Positions 1 to 8,155 of a DNA stretch of 49,382 nt are shown here, in pieces. The position numbers and the translations under genes are program-made. Within the stretch, counting starts at the first letter, position 1; every line of letters starts with the position of its first letter. The notes under the pieces are model-generated. The model worked only from the letters and a program-made list of their open reading frames with translations, searched no databases and was not told the origin of the DNA. Source of the stretch: an uncultured bacterium (GTDB lineage: Bacteria; Bacillota_I; Bacilli_A; RFN20; CAG-826); assembly GCA_949293255.1 (NCBI GenBank), contig CASFCL010000009.1, forward strand, positions 1 through 49,382, in the 5' to 3' direction.

Positions 1-23
1 TGGACTAAATAGAAAGGACAAGT

Positions 24-200
24 ATGCACAAAATAGAAGAAATTGAAAAAGCATTAAATTTATTAGATACCTATGATAGACAATTATCTAAGACTGCAAG
101 AGCATTAGGGATTAACCGCTATACATTAAGATCTTGGAGAGATAAAAGAAAAAAGGGAGAACCCTTAATTTCAAGAACGAGAAATAAATCATGCATTTAG
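24..200 (+). pseudogene. Transposase N-terminal HTH relic
   Basis: A 58-codon reading frame opens at an ATG and has the look of the N-terminal helix-turn-helix of an IS3-type transposase: a helical lead (KIEEIEKAL), then SKTARALGINRYTLRSW, which has the spacing of a DNA-recognition HTH, then a basic tail. It stops where a full-length protein would continue, and the following 600 bases carry no matching transposase frame or visible terminal repeats. I read it as the stump of a decayed insertion sequence. It could instead be a tiny HTH protein. The family assignment is by pattern only. Confidence 0.4.
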
Positions 201-958
201 TAGGAAACAAAAATGTTTATAATATTAATTTTGCATTAAAACCATGCAAATCTTAAATATTTTTCGTAAATTTTTAAAATTGATTACATCTTGTATAGTG
301 AAAGGAGGTAAATTTGAAAACTTAAATAAAGTTAAAATATTTGTGGTTTTACAAAAATAAGCTACTGATTTAATGCATTGTAAATCAGAAGGTTAAATTT
401 GGTTTTTCGTTGAATTTTAAAAATAAGAAACTTCATAGATCAAAAAAGTTTGATGAAATGTTTTTTTATGACGGTAAATTGTTGAATGAATGATTTTCCC
501 ATTGATTTCATAGAGACATTATGAATTGAAGCGGTGGCTGCAGAAATTGTTCATAATGTTGTAGAAGATAGTGAAAGAAGTTACGTTAATTTAATCCATT
601 TAAAGGTTGAAAAACTTTTCGTTATACAAAAAAACACATCTAAATTTTATGTAAAAATAGCTGTTTTCGTGTCCTAAAAAATATGAAAACTATCTTTGGA
701 AATGAAGAAAAAACACTTTATAAATGACTAGTTCAAGAGTTGAAGTTACTATTTTTCTATAATTTTGAACATGTGTATAAAAATTCAACAAAATGAGAAA
801 TAAATTTAATGGTTTTTAATCATAAAATTGGTAAAAATCCCTGCAAAAAACCATGTATTTTGATTAAAAAGCACGATTTTAAGAGTAATTATGATAGTTT
901 TGCGTTTTTTCATGATAAACTTTGTGTTCTTTATAATGTAAAGAATGAGAGAAAAACA
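201..958. other. Gene-poor decayed stretch
   Basis: No convincing gene. A strong ribosome-binding-like sequence (AAAGGAGGT near 301) leads only to a four-codon frame. From about 502 to 677 one frame reads like former coding sequence (IEAVAAEIVHNVVEDSERSY) but is interrupted by a TGA at about 523 and stops at 675-677. A 60-codon frame at 809-991 has no homology I recognise, runs into the malQ promoter and is probably spurious. The motif AAAATCCCTGCAAAA at 834-848 recurs elsewhere in the window. Confidence 0.5.
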
Positions 959-987
959 TTGACAAAGCATTTGGTTGGGGTTAACAT
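959..987 (+). promoter_or_regulatory. Promoter of the starch operon
   Basis: TTGACA (959-964) is a perfect -35 box, followed by a 17-bp spacer and TAACAT (982-987) as -10. The expected transcription start is about 994. The cre-type operator begins on the last base of the -10 box, so a bound repressor would block RNA polymerase. This placement also excludes the upstream TTG at 975 as the malQ start. Confidence 0.7.
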
Positions 988-1000
988 GTAAGCGCTTTCA
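987..1000. promoter_or_regulatory. cre-type operator (CcpA or MalR-like LacI regulator)
   Basis: TGTAAGCGCTTTCA fits the classical catabolite-responsive element consensus TGWAANCGNTNWCA at every position and is a near-palindrome. LacI-family maltose regulators bind very similar sequences, so the ligand-sensing protein could be CcpA or a local MalR; neither is encoded in this window. It overlaps the -10/+1 region of the malQ promoter, a position associated with repression. Confidence 0.75.
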
Positions 1001-1016
1001 AAAAAGGGTATCTGTT

Positions 1017-2546
1017 TTGACAAAAAATTATTCTAATGAAAAACATTGTGGCATTTTATGTCCTATTATTTCTTTACCAAACGATTTAGGGATAGGATCT
1101 TTAGGTAAAGAAGCGTATGAATTTGTGGATTTCTTGAAAGAGGCAGGAGTCGGCTTATGGCAACTCTTACCATTAAATTTTACTAGCTTTGGAAACTCAC
1201 CTTATCAGTCTCCTTCTAATGATGGCTTAAACTTTAATTTTATTGATTTAAAAGCCCTAGTAGAAGAAGACCTTTTGTCATATGAAGAAATCTATTCATG
1301 TGACTGGGGAAATAATCCTAATAGAGTTGATTACGGTGCTTTATTTAACAATAAGTTAAAAATCTTAAGATTAGCTTTCTCTAGATTCGCTAAAAATGAT
1401 AAAGATTTTCAAGAGTTCATAAGCGATAACTATAAAATTAAAGATTTTGCCCTATTTATGGTTATTAAAGAAATGCATAAGTTAAAACCTTGGTATGAAT
1501 GGGAAACAAAATATAAAAATTACTCTAAAAGAGTAGAAAACGAAGTTTTAAAAGTTCATAAGGATAATTTCTTATTCTATATGTGGACTCAATTCGTATT
1601 TTTAAAACAATATAAGAAGTTAAAAAAATACGCTAATGATAACGGAATTTCTATTATGGGTGATCTTCCAATCTATGTTGCTTACGATTCAGTAGAAGTT
1701 TGGAAATACCCTAAATTATTCGAGTTAGATGAAAATCACGAACCAATCAACGTAGCAGGATGCCCACCAGATTGTTTCAGCGTTGATGGTCAACTTTGGG
1801 GAAACCCTCTCTATAACTGGAAATATCATAAAAGAACCAAGTATAGATGGTGGAACGAAAGAATTGAAAACGCTTTAAAACTCTATGATTTTTTAAGAAT
1901 TGACCATTTTAGAGGATTTAGTGCTTATTATTCAATTCCATTTAAAGATGATACAGCTAGAAATGGAAGATGGGTAAAAGGTCCAGGATTTGATTTATTT
2001 AAAGATAAGTTAAATCTGAATATTATCGCAGAAGATTTAGGAATGATTGATGATGATTTCTTAGATTTAATGAAAAAAACAAACTATCCAGGAATGAAGA
2101 TAGTTACTCAAGGTTTCGATAATGATGATGAAAGCAATACTTGGAGACCTAGCAATTATGATTATAACTTCTATGCCTACACAAGTACTCATGATAGCGA
2201 AACCACAAAACAATATCTTGATAACTTAAATAAAGAACAAAAAGAAAGGTTATTGAGAATAGTTAAATGTGAGTGCTCTAAATTGAAAGTCGATTACGAA
2301 GAAGACTTATCAAATGAGGGACTTACATATAAATTGATTGAATTGGATTTAGCTAGTAATGCAAAAGTTAGCGTGATTCCAATTTACGATTTATTAAAAG
2401 TCGGAAAAGAAGGAAGAATTAACTTCCCATCAACAGTTTCAGATGATAACTGGAGTTGGAGAATGTCTAAAGAAGACTTCGATTCTAACAAAGAATCCAT
2501 TCAAAAAATTTTAAGTGAATGGATTAAAAAATACCAAAGAAATTAG
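1017..2546 (+). CDS. malQ: 4-alpha-glucanotransferase (amylomaltase, GH77)
   Basis: Transfers alpha-1,4-glucan segments between maltodextrins in the cytoplasm, releasing glucose and making longer chains for other enzymes. The 509-aa protein covers the full GH77 family: the SLPNDLGIGSLG opening, the QLWGNPLYNW motif, nucleophile Asp296 in LRIDHFRGF, acid/base Glu339 in IIAEDLG, and Asp393 in STHDSETT (usually THDNDTT). I chose the TTG at 1017 because AAAGGG lies 8 bases upstream and because the frame's upstream TTG (975) falls inside the promoter. It is the first gene of the starch operon, with 97 bases before malE. Confidence 0.93.
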   Translation: MTKNYSNEKHCGILCPIISLPNDLGIGSLGKEAYEFVDFLKEAGVGLWQLLPLNFTSFGNSPYQSPSNDGLNFNFIDLKALVEEDLLSYEEIYSCDWGNNPNRVDYGALFNNKLKILRLAFSRFAKNDKDFQEFISDNYKIKDFALFMVIKEMHKLKPWYEWETKYKNYSKRVENEVLKVHKDNFLFYMWTQFVFLKQYKKLKKYANDNGISIMGDLPIYVAYDSVEVWKYPKLFELDENHEPINVAGCPPDCFSVDGQLWGNPLYNWKYHKRTKYRWWNERIENALKLYDFLRIDHFRGFSAYYSIPFKDDTARNGRWVKGPGFDLFKDKLNLNIIAEDLGMIDDDFLDLMKKTNYPGMKIVTQGFDNDDESNTWRPSNYDYNFYAYTSTHDSETTKQYLDNLNKEQKERLLRIVKCECSKLKVDYEEDLSNEGLTYKLIELDLASNAKVSVIPIYDLLKVGKEGRINFPSTVSDDNWSWRMSKEDFDSNKESIQKILSEWIKKYQRN

Positions 2547-2568
2547 ATTACAAAATTATTAGGGATTA

Positions 2569-2602
2569 AAATGTGTATTCGTAAGTTAAACATTAAAATC
2601 CC
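2569..2602 (+). repeat. Inverted repeat in the malQ-malE gap
   Basis: AGGGATT near 2569 can pair with AATCCCT ending at about 2603, with a smaller ATG/CAT pairing inside. No T-run follows, so it is not a clean terminator. It may be an mRNA processing or stabilising hairpin. A perfect TATAAT at 2611-2616 lies just downstream and could be the -10 of an internal malE promoter, although I see no good -35 box. Confidence 0.35.
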
Positions 2603-2643
2603 TGCTAATTTATAATAAAGTTTTTAAAATTAGGAGGATTTTT

Positions 2644-4026
2644 ATGAAAAAAGCTTTTAAAAACTCGGCTGTTTTATGTGCATCTTTAATGGCTTTAGGT
2701 GTACTATCTGGCTTAACATCATGCGGTGGTAAAGAAGTAGTCGTTATCTGGGGTCCAGGTGATCATGAACAACTTTACTTACAGTACGCTGCAGAATTCG
2801 CAGAAAAAAATGAATGGGATGTTACATTTGAATTTGCTGACAAAGGTGATTCTGGTGCTTATAGCAACATGTCAATCGACCCACAAGCTGGTGCTTCAGT
2901 TTACACATATGCAAACGACATGCTCATCAACTTAAACAGAATCGGTGCTTTATCACCTATCATGAATGATGAATTAACACAAGTTCAAGCTGAACACCTT
3001 TCAAATGCTATCGAAGCAGGTAAGATTGGTGAAAGATACTTTGGTTATCCAGTCACAGCTGATAATGGTTACTTCATGTATTACAATGCCGAAGCTTTCA
3101 GAGGTACAGCCGTTTGGGATAGTGAAACAGATGCATTAAAAGCAGACTACACATTTAGAGATTTATACTCAGCTCTTCAAAGCAAAACCGATAAATGGAA
3201 TAAAGGTCTTGTTACATGGGCAGCAGGTGATGCTTGGTACGTCTCAGGTATGTTCTTCGGAGCAGGTGGTGACTATGAAGTTACATATGATGATCAAGGT
3301 AATCAATCAGAAGGTACAAAGTGCTGGTTCGCTTACGAAGTTAAAGATGGTGTAGAAGATTATACAGTCGGTAGAAGAGCAGCTCAAGGCTTCAAGAACT
3401 CAATCGTTCCAGGTCTTGATTCAAAGAATTATCTCTATAGTGATGCCACATCACTTAATACAAATATCGGTAACTACTTAGCTCATGAAGAAACTCCTTT
3501 AGCAGCAGCAGTTTGCGGTACATGGAAAGGTAATGAATTTAAAAACGCTTGGGGTGAAAATACAAGAGCTATGCATCTTCCAAAACTTGAAGATGATGCA
3601 GGTAACAAATTCACATTCAAAACATTCTCTGGTTATAAACTCATGGGCGTCAACCCACTTAGTGAATTTAACTTAAAATCAGAAGAAAACTTAGCAATGA
3701 GCAAAAAATTAGCTCTTTACTTAACAGGTGCTGAAGTTTCTATTGCTAGATATGAATCAACAGGTGCAGGTCCTTCAAATTTAGAAGCTTTAAAAAACGA
3801 AGAAATTAAGAAAGACTATGCTTTATTAGCTTTAAACGATCAATTCGAACAAGGTTCAAGAGTCCAAGATTCAGTTCCAAGTAACTACTGGACACCAATT
3901 GAAACATTCGGTAAAGGTTACTATAACTATCTTGCAACAGGTACAAATAGTGCTTCTTACGATGATGAAAACATCGAAAGAACATTAAAGAACATGCAAA
4001 ACGAAATTATTGAAGCTGCTCAATAA
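2644..4026 (+). CDS. malE: Maltodextrin ABC transporter substrate-binding lipoprotein
   Basis: Surface-anchored receptor that would capture maltodextrins and hand them to MalFG. The first 27 residues are a lipoprotein signal (KK..., hydrophobic core, lipobox LTSC with Cys27). The rest (460 aa in total) has the size and layout of a family-1 extracellular solute-binding protein, with an early WGPGDHEQLYLQYAAEF segment and a Trp/Tyr-rich body as expected for sugar stacking. AGGAGG sits 7 bases before the ATG. It is followed by a stable hairpin and then malF. The maltodextrin specificity is inferred from the neighbouring genes. Confidence 0.88.
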   Translation: MKKAFKNSAVLCASLMALGVLSGLTSCGGKEVVVIWGPGDHEQLYLQYAAEFAEKNEWDVTFEFADKGDSGAYSNMSIDPQAGASVYTYANDMLINLNRIGALSPIMNDELTQVQAEHLSNAIEAGKIGERYFGYPVTADNGYFMYYNAEAFRGTAVWDSETDALKADYTFRDLYSALQSKTDKWNKGLVTWAAGDAWYVSGMFFGAGGDYEVTYDDQGNQSEGTKCWFAYEVKDGVEDYTVGRRAAQGFKNSIVPGLDSKNYLYSDATSLNTNIGNYLAHEETPLAAAVCGTWKGNEFKNAWGENTRAMHLPKLEDDAGNKFTFKTFSGYKLMGVNPLSEFNLKSEENLAMSKKLALYLTGAEVSIARYESTGAGPSNLEALKNEEIKKDYALLALNDQFEQGSRVQDSVPSNYWTPIETFGKGYYNYLATGTNSASYDDENIERTLKNMQNEIIEAAQ

Positions 4027-4046
4027 TTAGTTTACAAAATCTAAAA

Positions 4047-4074
4047 ACTTAGGGGCGATTTGCAGCCCCTAAGT
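4047..4074 (+). promoter_or_regulatory. Stem-loop between malE and malF
   Basis: ACTTAGGGGC pairs perfectly with GCCCCTAAGT (10 bp) around an 8-base loop. The sequence after it is A-rich rather than T-rich, so it does not look like a terminator for the plus strand. A hairpin directly after a binding-protein gene is a typical way to protect the upstream mRNA from 3' exonucleases and keep MalE more abundant than MalFG. Confidence 0.65.
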
Positions 4075-4093
4075 ATAAAAATAAGGAGAAATT

Positions 4094-5605
4094 ATGGTTG
4101 ACTTAGAGTATTTAAGTCTTAATCGTTTCCAAAAAATTGGATATAGATTTAAGAAATTTTTCACAAATATTCCAAAGGCCATAGTGAGAAAAGCAAAATC
4201 TGTTCCTGGCTTTTTCAAAAAAGTTGGGCAAAAAATTGCATCAGTATTTGGAGTCGTAGTTGATGCAATGCGTTATGGAGACTGGAAAGTTAGATTATCG
4301 TATTTAATGTTTGGATTTGGTAATTTAACTAATGGTCAAGTCTTTAGAGGATTATGTCTTTTAGGATATGAAATCGTATTTATCCTATATATGATCTTCT
4401 TCGGTGGTCAATATATTGCTGACTTTGGTACATTAGGTACCGTTGAGACAACTGTAAGTGAAACAGGTTTCTCAAAAGTTGGAGATAACTCGTTTAATAT
4501 CTTATTATTCTCAGTTGCAACTATATTGATCATATTATGCACGGCAGTAGTCTGGTATTGCTCAATCAAACAAGCATATACCGTCTATCAAATGAAACAG
4601 ATTAATGCAAAGTTAACTTCTGGTAAAGATGATTTAAAGAATTTAGGTAATAAATATTACCATGCAACATTATTATCTATTCCAACATTATTGTTAACGA
4701 TTTTCACAATTGTGCCGTTGATCTTCATGATATTTGTAGCTTTTACAAATTTCAACAACTTACATATGCCACCTAAGAAATTATTTACTTGGGTTGGATT
4801 TGAAAATTTTACAACACTTTTAACAGGACAAGGTATTGGTACAGATGCTGCTAAGTTCTCGTACTCATTCTGGGTTGTCCTTGCTTGGACATTAGTCTGG
4901 GCATTCTTCGCAACATTTACTAATTTCTTTCTTGGCGTATTTGTTGCAATTATGATTAATAAAAAAGGAATTAGATTAAAGAAGTTATGGAGAACTGGTC
5001 TTGTTCTTACGATTGCTGTTCCTCAATTTATCTCACTTCTTTTAATGAATTCAATGCTTAACTATAACAATATTGATGGTGGTGGTATCTATAACGCTAT
5101 CCTTCAATTCATAGGTCTTCCAGCGGTGAACTGGCTAGGTGATCCATGGATGGCTAAAGTTACAGTTATCATTGTTAATATGTGGATTGGTGTTCCATTT
5201 ACGGTCTTAAGTGCAACCGGTATTTTATTAAATATCCCTGCAGATCTCTATGAAGCTGCAAAAATCGATGGTGCAAATCCATTCGCAATGTTTGCAAAAA
5301 TCACCTTCCCATATATGACATTCGTCTTAGGACCTTCCTTAATTTCAACATTTGTTGGTAATATTAATAACTTCAACGTTATCTTCCTTCTTACAGGTGG
5401 TGGACCTAACCTTGATACCGCAATGGCATCAACATCAGGTCAAACAGACTTACTTATCACTTGGTTATATAAGATGACAGTTAATAACCAACAATATGAT
5501 ATTGCATCAGTTATTGGTATCTTGGTCTTTATCGTCTGTGCAGCGTTCTCACTTCTTGCTTATGCTAACATAGGCTCGGTTAAAAATGAGGAGGATTTCA
5601 GATAA
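4094..5605 (+). CDS. malF: Maltodextrin ABC transporter permease MalF
   Basis: Inner-membrane permease subunit of the maltodextrin importer. The 503-aa protein has a basic, amphipathic N-terminal segment of about 75 residues, then about eight hydrophobic helices, the same count as Escherichia coli MalF. The cytoplasmic coupling (EAA) loop is clear at residue 387: EAAKIDGANPFAMFAKITFP, which docks onto MalK. The start is supported by AAGGAG. Its TAA stop overlaps the malG ATG by one base, indicating translational coupling. Specificity comes from context. Confidence 0.92.
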   Translation: MVDLEYLSLNRFQKIGYRFKKFFTNIPKAIVRKAKSVPGFFKKVGQKIASVFGVVVDAMRYGDWKVRLSYLMFGFGNLTNGQVFRGLCLLGYEIVFILYMIFFGGQYIADFGTLGTVETTVSETGFSKVGDNSFNILLFSVATILIILCTAVVWYCSIKQAYTVYQMKQINAKLTSGKDDLKNLGNKYYHATLLSIPTLLLTIFTIVPLIFMIFVAFTNFNNLHMPPKKLFTWVGFENFTTLLTGQGIGTDAAKFSYSFWVVLAWTLVWAFFATFTNFFLGVFVAIMINKKGIRLKKLWRTGLVLTIAVPQFISLLLMNSMLNYNNIDGGGIYNAILQFIGLPAVNWLGDPWMAKVTVIIVNMWIGVPFTVLSATGILLNIPADLYEAAKIDGANPFAMFAKITFPYMTFVLGPSLISTFVGNINNFNVIFLLTGGGPNLDTAMASTSGQTDLLITWLYKMTVNNQQYDIASVIGILVFIVCAAFSLLAYANIGSVKNEEDFR

Positions 5606-6528
5606 TGAATAAAAGATATAATCTCGGTGTAAGAGACACAAAGAATACAATTGCAAGATATAAAAGATCAGCTGCAGATACAGCTATCTACGTTATTCTT
5701 ACAGTTATGATGGTTCTTTGGGTCTTCCCATTTGTATTCTTACTCCTTCAATCAATTAGAGGTGATATCACTGGACCATCATATAGTATTTGGCCAAAAG
5801 ATAATAACTTCACATTCCAAAAGTATATTGACTTATTTAATCCAGAAGGAATTAAACTCTCAGACACAACTCAAACATTCCACTTTGTAAACTGGTATGT
5901 CAATACACTCATAGTCGCAATTATAGTTGCATTAATTCAAACAATTATTGTCTTAATGACAGCTTATGCATTATCAAGACTTAGATTCAAAGGTAGACAA
6001 GCTTTGATGAAATTCATGTTAATCCTCGGTATGTTCCCTGGATTCTTATCAATGATTGCTATTTATAGAATTCTTCAAGCATTAGAGTTATCTACATCTA
6101 TCTTCGGCTTAATCTTAGTTTATATCTCCGGTTCGATGACAGGCTATTATGTCTCGAAAGGATTCTTCGACACTATCTCTCATTCACTTGATGAAGCTGC
6201 AATGATTGATGGTGCAAACAAAAATACAATTTTTTGGAAAGTCATCCTTCCATTATCAAAACCAATTGTTGTTAACACAGTTTTAAATTCATTCATTGGT
6301 CCTTGGGGTGACTTCATGATGTCTAACTATCTTGTTGGTAGAGCAAGTGATACAAGCTGGACAGTCGCTGTTGGTCTTCAATCATGGATTAGTCAAACTA
6401 ACGTTCCATATTTCTTCACCCATTTCTGTGCAGCAGGTGTCGTCATTTCTCTTCCAATTATCATTGCCTTCTTCTTCCTTCAAAGATTCTATGTTGAAGG
6501 TGTTACTGGAGGTGCTGTTAAAGGTTAG
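5605..6528 (+). CDS. malG: Maltodextrin ABC transporter permease MalG
   Basis: Second permease subunit. 307 aa with about six membrane helices and an EAA coupling loop at residue 197 (DEAAMIDGANKNTIFWKVILP). The C-terminal end is short and hydrophobic-aromatic, as in MalG proteins. It overlaps malF by one base and is followed two bases later by the amylase lipoprotein gene, whose ribosome-binding sequence (AAAGG) lies inside the end of malG. It would form the MalFG heterodimer that pairs with MalE and MalK. Confidence 0.92.
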   Translation: MNKRYNLGVRDTKNTIARYKRSAADTAIYVILTVMMVLWVFPFVFLLLQSIRGDITGPSYSIWPKDNNFTFQKYIDLFNPEGIKLSDTTQTFHFVNWYVNTLIVAIIVALIQTIIVLMTAYALSRLRFKGRQALMKFMLILGMFPGFLSMIAIYRILQALELSTSIFGLILVYISGSMTGYYVSKGFFDTISHSLDEAAMIDGANKNTIFWKVILPLSKPIVVNTVLNSFIGPWGDFMMSNYLVGRASDTSWTVAVGLQSWISQTNVPYFFTHFCAAGVVISLPIIIAFFFLQRFYVEGVTGGAVKG

Positions 6529-6530
6529 TT

Positions 6531-8153
6531 ATGAAAAAAAGAAATTTATTTTCAATATTAGGAACAGGTTTATTTATGCTTTCAACTATCGCTTCATGTG
6601 GTAGTGCTGGAAGTATAAATGACTCACTTGTTGAAATACCCTGTGAAGATAAATATAGAACAATGTATCAAATCATGCCTTATTCATTTGCTGATAGCGA
6701 TGGTGATGGTATTGGTGATTTACAAGGTATTATCGACAAATTAGATTATATTGATGATCTTGGTTTTAACGGTTTATGGTTAACTCCAGTTCATGAATCA
6801 ACTACATACCATAAATATGATGTAAAAGATTATAAGTCTATCGATCCTACATTCGGTACGATCGAAACATATAAGGATTTAGTAAATGAATGCCATGAAC
6901 GTGGTATGACTATCCTTCTTGACTTAGTTTTCAATCATACATCTGATGAACATGAATGGTTTGAAAGATCTTATGCAGCTCATGTAAGAGAAAATACAGA
7001 AGATCAATATTTTGACTATTATGTTTGGCAAGAAGGTGGTAGTTGTCCTGAAGGCTACTCAACAAGAAATGGTTATCACTATGAAGCTAGATTCTGGAGC
7101 AAAATGCCAGATTTAAACTTACAAAGTGTTATTGATAATCCAACAGGTCCATTAGCTAATGATTTAAAAGAAGTCATGAGATATTGGCTTGAAGATATCG
7201 GCGTTGATGGATTTAGACTTGATGCAGTTACTTCCTATTTCACAGGTAATCCAATCGCAAACCAAGATTTCTTAAAATGGTTAAGTTCAACTGCAAAATC
7301 AATCAAATCAGATGTCTATATTGTTGGTGAAGGTAGCTGGGGAGGTTTCTCAAATGAAAATCTTGAGTATTGCAAAACAGGTGGAATTGACAGCTGTTTC
7401 AATTTCGAAACTTCAACCGCAGGTGGTTTCATTGCTTCAGCTATTAATAGACAAAATGCCTCATATTATTGTGGTTCTGCAAATACAATGATTAAAAAAT
7501 ATGAAGGAACTGAAGCAATTCCAGCTCCATTCATTGCAAATCATGATAATGGAAGAATGGTTGGTTTCTTATCAGCTAAAGGTGATGAAGCTAAAATGAA
7601 GTTTGGTTATTCACTTCTTCAAATGCTTCCAGGTGTAACATATCATTACTATGGCGATGAAATTGGAATGGCAGCATATCAATCACCTGGTGCAAGTGAA
7701 GTAATTGATGAAAACAAACGTCAACCAATGCCTTGGGGTGATTCATACACTTGTAAACCAATCCTTCAATCAGGAAAAGTAGAAGATTCAGTTAAATATC
7801 CATTTGGGAATATTCCTACTAATCAAAACAATGAATCTTCATTAATAAATTTCATAAAAGATGTTAATAAAGTTAGAAATTCTTTCTTAGAAATTACACA
7901 TGGCACAATGAAGAATGTTTACGAATCAGGTGATCAAAATTTATGTGCTATTGAAAGAACATATAATGGAGACACAATCTTAATGGTCGTTAATGCAAGC
8001 ACAAATAGAAAGAAAGAATATGTATTAGGTAATTCAGTTTATACGACACTTAGTGCAGAACTCTGTGCTGACGGCAATGAAGGTGTTTCATACAATGGTA
8101 GTTCAGTTGTTCTTCCTCCAAGATCAATTGCTATCTTAACTAAAGGAGAATAA
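6531..8153 (+). CDS. Alpha-amylase family (GH13) lipoprotein
   Basis: Predicted membrane-anchored amylase or oligo-alpha-glucosidase acting on starch fragments outside the cell. A lipoprotein signal ends in IASC (Cys23). The catalytic barrel starts near residue 45 and shows a calcium-site motif DSDGDGIGDLQG, region I DLVFNH (Asp131), nucleophile Asp231 in GFRLDAV, acid/base Glu267 in VGEGSWGG, and Asp339 in IANHDN. A beta-sandwich C-terminal domain closes the 540-aa protein. It has no extra starch-binding module, so it may rely on the binding lipoprotein downstream. The exact product profile cannot be read from sequence. Confidence 0.9.
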   Translation: MKKRNLFSILGTGLFMLSTIASCGSAGSINDSLVEIPCEDKYRTMYQIMPYSFADSDGDGIGDLQGIIDKLDYIDDLGFNGLWLTPVHESTTYHKYDVKDYKSIDPTFGTIETYKDLVNECHERGMTILLDLVFNHTSDEHEWFERSYAAHVRENTEDQYFDYYVWQEGGSCPEGYSTRNGYHYEARFWSKMPDLNLQSVIDNPTGPLANDLKEVMRYWLEDIGVDGFRLDAVTSYFTGNPIANQDFLKWLSSTAKSIKSDVYIVGEGSWGGFSNENLEYCKTGGIDSCFNFETSTAGGFIASAINRQNASYYCGSANTMIKKYEGTEAIPAPFIANHDNGRMVGFLSAKGDEAKMKFGYSLLQMLPGVTYHYYGDEIGMAAYQSPGASEVIDENKRQPMPWGDSYTCKPILQSGKVEDSVKYPFGNIPTNQNNESSLINFIKDVNKVRNSFLEITHGTMKNVYESGDQNLCAIERTYNGDTILMVVNASTNRKKEYVLGNSVYTTLSAELCADGNEGVSYNGSSVVLPPRSIAILTKGE

Positions 8154-8155
8154 AT

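Noticed and set aside
809-991. 60-codon frame before malQ
   Set aside because: No family, Lys/Phe-rich as random AT-rich sequence, and it runs across the malQ promoter and operator.
975-1016. Upstream TTG start for malQ
   Set aside because: It precedes the predicted transcription start and the extra residues are encoded by the operator; the TTG at 1017 has a ribosome-binding sequence.
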